Origin: Cymbomonas tetramitiformis | Taxonomy: Eukaryota; Chlorophyta; Pyramimonadophyceae; Pyramimonadales; Pyramimonadaceae | Assembly: GCA_001247695.2 (NCBI GenBank) | Contig: LGRX02013789.1 | Location: 1 to 12,323, forward strand | DNA length: 12,323 nucleotides | Reading direction: 5' to 3' | Shown here: positions 8,150-12,323 of the stretch, in pieces | Numbering within the stretch: position 1 is the stretch's first letter | How the letters are laid out: each line of letters begins with the position of its first letter | Program-made: the position numbers and the translations under genes | The notes under the pieces: generated by a model | Told to the model about the DNA's origin: nothing | Databases searched by the model: none | The model's input: the letters and a program-made list of their open reading frames with translations, nothing else

Positions 8150-9480
8150 AACTGGTCGTGCCTTAGAATTGTGGCCTTAAAGGGTTAATTAAGCTCCAAA
8201 CCTGAAAAATGCATCATTACACCATGGGCATAAGGCATTATTATCAAAAATATATCTGAAATTATGAAAATTAGCCGAAAAGAGCCCGAAACATACGAGT
8301 TATCGGGCAAATGAAGATCATTTCTTCATTCAAACAACTTGTTGTGCCTTAGATAGGTTGTGGTGAGGTAAGGCAACCTTCAAACCTTCGCAAACATAAC
8401 ATTAAACCGTAGGCGTAAGGCTATTTGAGCCAAAATAGGCCTAAAATGCAGAAAACAGCCCGAAAACAACGGTTTTCGGGCCATATTTCTCAAAAAAATA
8501 AAAAATTCAAGAACCAACTTTTGTGTGACACCTGGATATTTTGTGGTGGGGTAAGGCAACCTTCAAAACTTCGCAAACATAACATTAAACCGTAGGCGTA
8601 AGGCTATTTGAGCCAAAATAGGCCTAAAATGCAGAACGTCAGCCCGAAAACAACGGTTTTCGGGCCATATTTCTCAAAAAATAAAAGAATTTCAAGAAAC
8701 AACTTTTGTGTGACACTTAGATATGTTGTGTTGGGGTAAGACAACCTTCAAAACTTCGCAAACATGACATTAAACCGTAGGCGTAAGGCTATTTGAGCCA
8801 AAATAGGCCTAATATGCAGAAAACAGCCCGAAAACCGCGGTTTTCGGGCCATATTTCTCAAAAAATAAAAACAATTCAAGAAACAACTTTTGTGTGACAC
8901 TTGGATATGTTGTGGTGGGGTAAGGCAACCTTCAAAACTTCGCAAACATAACATTAAACCGTAGGCGTAAGGCTATTTGAGCCAAAATAGGCCTAAAATG
9001 CAGAAAACAGCCCGAAAACAACGGTTTTCGGACCATATTTCTCAAAAAATAAAAGAATTTCAAGAACCAACTTTTGTGTGACACCTGGATATTTTGTGGT
9101 GGGGTAAGGCAACCTTCAAAACTTCGCAAACATAACATTAAACCGTAGGCGTAAGGCTATTTGAGCCAAAATAGGCCTAAAATGCTGAACGTCAGCCCGA
9201 AAACAGCGGTTTTCGGGCCATATTTCTCAAAAAAAAAAATCAAGAAACAACTTTTGTGTGACACTTGGATATGTTGTGGTGGGGTAAGACAACCTTCAAA
9301 ACTTCGCAAACATGACATTAAACCGTAGGCGTAAGGCTATTTGAGCCAAAATAGGCCTAAAATGCGGAAAACAGCCCGAAAACCGCGGTTTTCGGCCCAT
9401 ATTTCTCACATTTTTTTTTCTTTTCAAAAAACAACTTTTTTCGTTGTCTTAGAATTCATCCCTTAATTTCTAGTGACTTT
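8150..9480. repeat. 184-bp satellite array, about seven monomers, with higher-order structure
   Basis: The anchor AAACCGTAGGCGTAAGGC starts at 8404, 8587, 8772, 8956, 9140 and 9320 (spacings 183, 185, 184, 184 and 180); a decayed monomer with ACACCATGGGCATAAGGC precedes it near 8220, and a partial one ends near 9480. Monomers contain GTGGTGGGGTAAGGCAACC, GAGCCAAAATAGGCCTAAAA and a central palindrome. Diagnostic variants repeat every third monomer, so the core is two rounds of a three-monomer unit of about 553 bp. Both outer edges carry CTTAGAATT where the core has CTTGGATAT or CCTGGATAT, so edges look ancestral and the core homogenised. Opposite-strand open frames over 8748-9138 are by-products of the repeat. 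The array follows copy B by about 110 bp; whether it belongs to that element is unknown. Confidence 0.93.
8826..8849. repeat. 24-bp perfect palindrome at the centre of the 184-bp monomer
   Basis: Arms GCCCGAAAAC and GTTTTCGGGC flank a CGCG centre, so the whole 24 bp is self-complementary. The equivalent sites are 8458-8481, 8642-8665, 9010-9033, 9195-9218 and 9374-9397. Most keep perfect 10-bp arms with centre AACG or AGCG; 9010 and 9374 each have a single arm change. In the decayed first monomer (8284-8308) only the outer GCCCGA and TCGGGC survive. It could extrude as a cruciform, bind a dimeric protein, or fold as a hairpin if transcribed. Confidence 0.85.
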
Positions 9481-10180
9481 CAAAACTTCCTAACGTTGAA
9501 TTATGCATGTGACCACTTTGTGACGGCATAGGGAAATGCGACGGCTCAGCAGTACACGATATAATAGGTGCAATGATCCTGGGATGGCTATGTGTATTTT
9601 TGCAGGAAATGCTGAAGCAGATGTGTTTGGTATCTTATCACCGATGATCGCCAACGGAATTGCGCAACTACTGGCAAATAGTAGTGGTATTTTATATAAA
9701 CCTTCATGCAAACTTATTGCAGCGGGCCCTCCCCTAGAATTGAGATGTACTTTTAACAACTCGATGCATCCTGTTAAATCGAGTTGTATGTGCGCGTGCT
9801 AGCATGTGATGTATTCAGTACATACACTATTGGTGATGCTATGCCATGCTATGATCATTCCCATCCCATTATGATTTAGGCACACATATTTATTCACTTC
9901 ACAGACAGGATCAGCTCACGCATGCGATAAGCTCAAAAGCCTGTATGCAAATTAGAAAAGGTTCCTGATCAGTTGTCCCACCTGTTAAGTCACGATCATA
10001 TCATTTTAATTTCATTGATGCAAACACCACACAGCGTCTTTGTATCAGCAATGTAATCATCAATGAGCCGCGTGTCAGCACACTTAGCGTATTGTGTTAG
10101 GTACCATGCACGAGTCTCGTACACTTGAACAAGGATTCTAACTAAAATTCACTAAGTTTTACTAAAAAATCGAGAATGGT
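9481..10180. other. Unassigned region after the satellite
   Basis: No recognisable gene. One ATG frame runs 9536-9802 (88 codons) and overlaps an opposite-strand frame at 9490-9759; neither has a recognised domain. Part of the forward frame, near 9616-9670, reads ADVFGILSP then NGIAQLL, faintly like ADVLGIRRP then TGIVGH of transposase copy B (about residues 221-238). The rest, 9803-10180, shows no structure beyond short AT-rich words. Confidence 0.35.
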
Positions 10181-10288
10181 CCTAAAGTGCCAAAATGCCC
10201 CCTAAAGCTGGGTAATTAGGATTCGGTGTCCTAAATACGCCCCTAAAAGCCGCGGAGACAGGCGAGAATCTGAGATCGAGAGCCTAAA
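10181..10288. repeat. Cluster of CCTAAA words
   Basis: CCTAAA occurs at 10181, 10201, 10230, 10242 and 10283, with TTAGGA at 10216, all within about 110 bp. Spacing is irregular, so this is not a tandem array. The word resembles part of the plant-type CCCTAAA telomere unit, but true tandem telomere repeats are absent. Confidence 0.45.
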
Positions 10289-10756
10289 CGCTTGTATAAA
10301 TTTAAAGAAAGGCTAATCGATGTGTATAAATTGTGAGAACATGGGGGAAGGCATACAGTCGCGGTATAAATGATAGAAATTCCATGGCAAGCAGGTGATG
10401 AGTGCATAAATATAAACTAAGATAATAAGATAGCGAAATCGCATGCATGGCCATGGCCGTCATCACGACGAGTCGATCACGATGGCGCTTGCGATCGATT
10501 GCGCACGATGATGATATGCAAGGCGAGATATCCCGCCTGTTGCCTGCGCCACACCAAGTCGTGTTTGACTTGAAGTTCTTTACGATTTGAAAACGAGCGG
10601 TTGACTCTCGCAAGAGAGTTTTAAAAAAAAGCAGCAAGCTGCAATGGAGAAAACGGGAGACAGCGGTCTTTCTTCGAAGAGGCAAAGGAGGTGTGTTGTC
10701 ACCTAGGAACCCTACCTTACTTGGGTACAGAAAATCTTCAAACCCAACAGAATTTT
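10289..10756. other. Unassigned region before the tRNA-like gene
   Basis: No gene is supported. A 176-codon opposite-strand frame spans 10302-10832 but has no recognised domain and runs through the tRNA-like gene, so it is treated as chance. The stretch contains a small hairpin at 10604-10619 (ACTCTC, GCAA loop, GAGAGT) followed by an A-run, and GCAGCAAGCTGC at 10631-10642. The hairpin plus A-run has no clear role in a eukaryotic setting. Confidence 0.3.
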
Positions 10757-10829
10757 GTGGCACTAGCTCAAAGGTAGAGCACCAAACCATCTTGGTTTGG
10801 AGGTCTCGGTGCAAGTCCGAGGTGCCACA
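10757..10829 (+). tRNA. tRNA or tRNA-like gene, isotype unresolved
   Basis: Seventy-three bases fold as a full cloverleaf with every stem perfectly paired: acceptor GTGGCAC/GTGCCAC (7 bp), D stem GCTC/GAGC, anticodon stem CCAAA/TTTGG and T stem CTCGG/CCGAG, with A as discriminator. Tertiary-contact bases are present: T8, A14, A15, G18, G19, A21, T48, T54, C56 and A58. Two points are odd. The anticodon loop is CCATCTTGG, nine bases, whose outer C/G pairs could extend the stem and leave a five-base loop; the only T followed by a triplet as in a normal U33 gives CTT (Lys), but this is not a standard loop. Position 55 is G instead of T, which also weakens the internal B box (GGTGCAAGTCC); the A box TAGCTCAAAGG is good. 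A T4 run at 10861-10864 could end Pol III transcription. It could be a diverged tRNA, a tRNA-like structure or a tRNA-derived SINE head; perfect stems argue against long decay. Confidence 0.6.
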
Positions 10830-11430
10830 CATTAAAGGTGCGCTATCTTTCTCGTACCCCTTTTGTTTGGAGGCGAAAGTCTTCTTTTTATTTTCTGCAA
10901 AGATTCGCAGACCTTTTGCTGGCGGGAAAACGAGAAACCTGCCGGCAATTGTGTAGGAGTCTACACTTGACTTCTTCTCTTCTTTACGGTTTCGGACTTA
11001 TACTATTCTACACTTATTAAACGACCGCACGAGGTATGCTTACGGTTGGTCAACTACAAGACTTCGGTTTCGTAAATCTTATTATAGCTATGCTTATGCT
11101 TTCAAGTGTATGCTTTCAATACACAATATACAGCGGATACGGCTCTTACTTTTTATGTTACAATTCTCAGTTCAGTTCATCTCCCGAAACTGGTTACACT
11201 TAGAGTTCTTATGCATTCAGGAACTCTCTCCATAACTCAACTGTACTGAGTACTCCGTACAACAGGCTAGGCACCTCACATCAACATCATTCTGATCGGT
11301 CCTACTGTACTCCGTACTGAGTACTCTTGCGTTTTGTACTTAGCCGTTTTTCTTGCTCTTGTGCTTGCCTCCTAGCACAACTCCCCCCCCCTTAGGGAAG
11401 GTCACGTCCACGCTGACCACGTCGGACCAG
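10830..11430. other. Unassigned region with small hairpins
   Basis: No gene is recognised; open frames here are at most about 90 codons and lack identifiable content. Visible items are a hairpin at 10951-10966 (GTGTAG, GAGT, CTACAC), an inverted repeat AGAGTTC (11202-11208) with GAACTCT (11221-11227), and a run of nine C at 11383-11391. Confidence 0.35.
11243..11324. repeat. Pair of GTAC-phased 18-bp words in swapped order
   Basis: At 11243-11260 the sequence reads GTAC TGA GTAC TCC GTAC; at 11307-11324 it reads GTAC TCC GTAC TGA GTAC. Both have GTAC every 7 bp, with the two spacers exchanged. Words built from TACTCCGTAC are, from memory, common in some filamentous fungal genomes, but that is too weak to identify the host. 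Confidence 0.6.
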
Positions 11431-11436
11431 TAAAGT

Positions 11437-11793
11437 TTTTATACAGATCTTCTACTGTTGCTCAGGATGATTATACAGGTCTCAGCCGCCTGTTGTCTGG
11501 GATGACATTACACTTCCCAAGACACACCGCAATAAGGAGATCAACCTCTTAAGCACAAGGGTCGGCCTCTCACCGGTCTGCCATCTGCACTACCAGGCTC
11601 CCCCAAGGCTCGAGATCTCACATCCATTACCACGCTCAAGGTTTCAAACCTTCCAACACGGTACACTTACAGGTGATGACAATAGGTTTGCCAATTACCT
11701 GACAGTTCTCGGGATGCCGGCCCGGAGGAAAGGTTTTAAACCCCTACCGCCTCCTCGGATGCGCAGAGCTTTTATCCAGATCTCCAACTGCCG
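11437..11793. repeat. Decayed relatives of the 64-bp minisatellite
   Basis: TTTATACAGATCTTCTACTG near 11437, GATTATACAGGTCTCAGCCG near 11469 and TTTATCCAGATCTCCAACTG near 11770 resemble the GATTATACAGGTTCTCACCTG part of the 64-bp unit that follows. The first two lie about 33 bp apart, roughly half the period. The stretch between about 11510 and 11765 shows no clear repeat and no gene. Confidence 0.5.
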
Positions 11794-12323
11794 CCTGGCT
11801 ATGCCGAGGCTAGAGCCACTGCTCTGGTGGATGGATTATACAGGTTCTCACCTGTCGCCTGGCTATGCCGAGGCTGGAGCCACTGCTCTGGTGGATGGAT
11901 TATACAGGTTCTCACCTGTCGCCTGGCTATGCCGAGGCTAGAGCCACTGCTCTGGTGGATGGATTATACGGGTTCTCACCTGTCGCCTGGCTATGCCGAG
12001 GCTAGAGCCACTGCTCGGGTGGATGGATTATACAGGTTCTCACCTGTCGCCTGGCTATGCCGAGGCTAGAGCCATTGCTCTGGTGGATGGATTATACAGG
12101 TTCTCACCTGTCGCCTGGCTATGCCGAGGCTAGAGCCACTGCTCTGGTGGATGGATTATACAGGTTCTCACCTGTCGCCTGGCTATGCCGAGGCTAGAGC
12201 CACTGCTCGGGTGGATGGATTATACAGGTTCTCACCTGTCGCCTGGCTATGCCGAGGCTAGAGCCACTGCTCAGGTGGATGGATTATACAGGTTCTCACC
12301 TGTCGCCTGGCTATGCCGAGGCT
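11794..12323. repeat. 64-bp tandem minisatellite, more than eight copies, open at the window edge
   Basis: CCTGGCTATGCCGAGGCT starts at 11794, 11858, 11922, 11986, 12050, 12114, 12178, 12242 and 12306, every 64 bp without exception. Copies differ only at scattered bases, chiefly in the CTGCTC(T/G/A)GG segment and at GCTAG/GCTGG. The unit contains CAGGT and ACCTG arms around a four-base loop and a CCAC/GTGG pair. Because 64 is not a multiple of 3, the frame shifts in each copy, so the open frames at 11714-11941 and 11827-12069 are by-products. The array continues beyond the window, so its full size is unknown. Confidence 0.96.

Noticed and set aside
8748..9138. Two similar opposite-strand 68-codon frames as duplicated genes
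   Set aside because: They are the same part of consecutive 184-bp satellite monomers and have no coding character.
1..9480. LTR or simple terminal inverted repeats bounding the transposases
   Set aside because: Reading both flanks of copies A and B gave no matching long direct or inverted termini and no convincing target-site duplication.
10604..10630. Rho-independent terminator-like hairpin with a following A-run
   Set aside because: The run is A rather than T on this strand, no gene ends into it, and the region appears eukaryotic.
10302..10832. A 176-codon opposite-strand open frame
   Set aside because: No recognisable domain or composition of a real protein, and it runs through the whole tRNA-like gene; chance openness is more likely.
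11714..12069. Forward open frames in the 64-bp array as a repeat protein
   Set aside because: The period is not a multiple of three, so the encoded residues change frame each copy, and TAG stops recur in most copies.

Overview
This looks like a gene-poor, repeat-rich stretch of a eukaryotic nuclear genome. It carries two long, related transposase-like reading frames, both on the + strand, set between four different tandem-repeat blocks (periods 104, about 174, about 184 and 64 bp). Nothing resembles bacterial operon structure. Host lineage cannot be fixed from the sequence: a multicellular alga (perhaps red) or another organism with a large, transposon-laden genome is a low-confidence guess.

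Layout. 1-220: two copies of a 104-bp repeat, each holding an 11-bp inverted repeat. 433-3708: transposase copy A, damaged: it has no ATG before codon 109 and a frame break near its 3' end, beyond which the homologous C-terminus continues in another frame. At codons 65-72 it has a 2A-like D-A-A-Y-N-P-G-P motif after a hydrophobic run, two residues before the point where the paralogue has its Met1. 3781-4848: about six copies of a 173-175-bp repeat, each with ACTTCT-type boxes spaced exactly 10 bp apart. 4957-8040: transposase copy B, intact from ATG to TGA (1027 codons). 8150-9480: about seven copies of a 184-bp satellite with a central palindrome and a three-monomer higher-order period of about 553 bp.

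9481-10756 is unassigned apart from a short open frame and a cluster of CCTAAA words. 10757-10829 folds as a complete tRNA cloverleaf with an odd anticodon loop. 10830-11430 holds only small hairpins and GTAC-based words. 11437-11800 holds decayed relatives of the 64-bp minisatellite, which then runs to the window edge (11794-12323).

The two proteins share the whole domain order: an N-terminal helix-rich region, Cys/His clusters, an RNase H-like core with motifs FDFSEN, HEWADG and GEQD, a C-terminal Cys cluster and a C-terminal domain. In the conserved blocks roughly half the residues match by eye, so they are old relatives rather than a recent duplication. Each transposase frame is preceded by its own tandem-repeat block, and the phased boxes reach to about 110 bp before the ATG of copy B. 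The natural inference is that these repeats are binding or regulatory sequence of the elements, but no terminal inverted repeats or target-site duplications were found to prove element ends.
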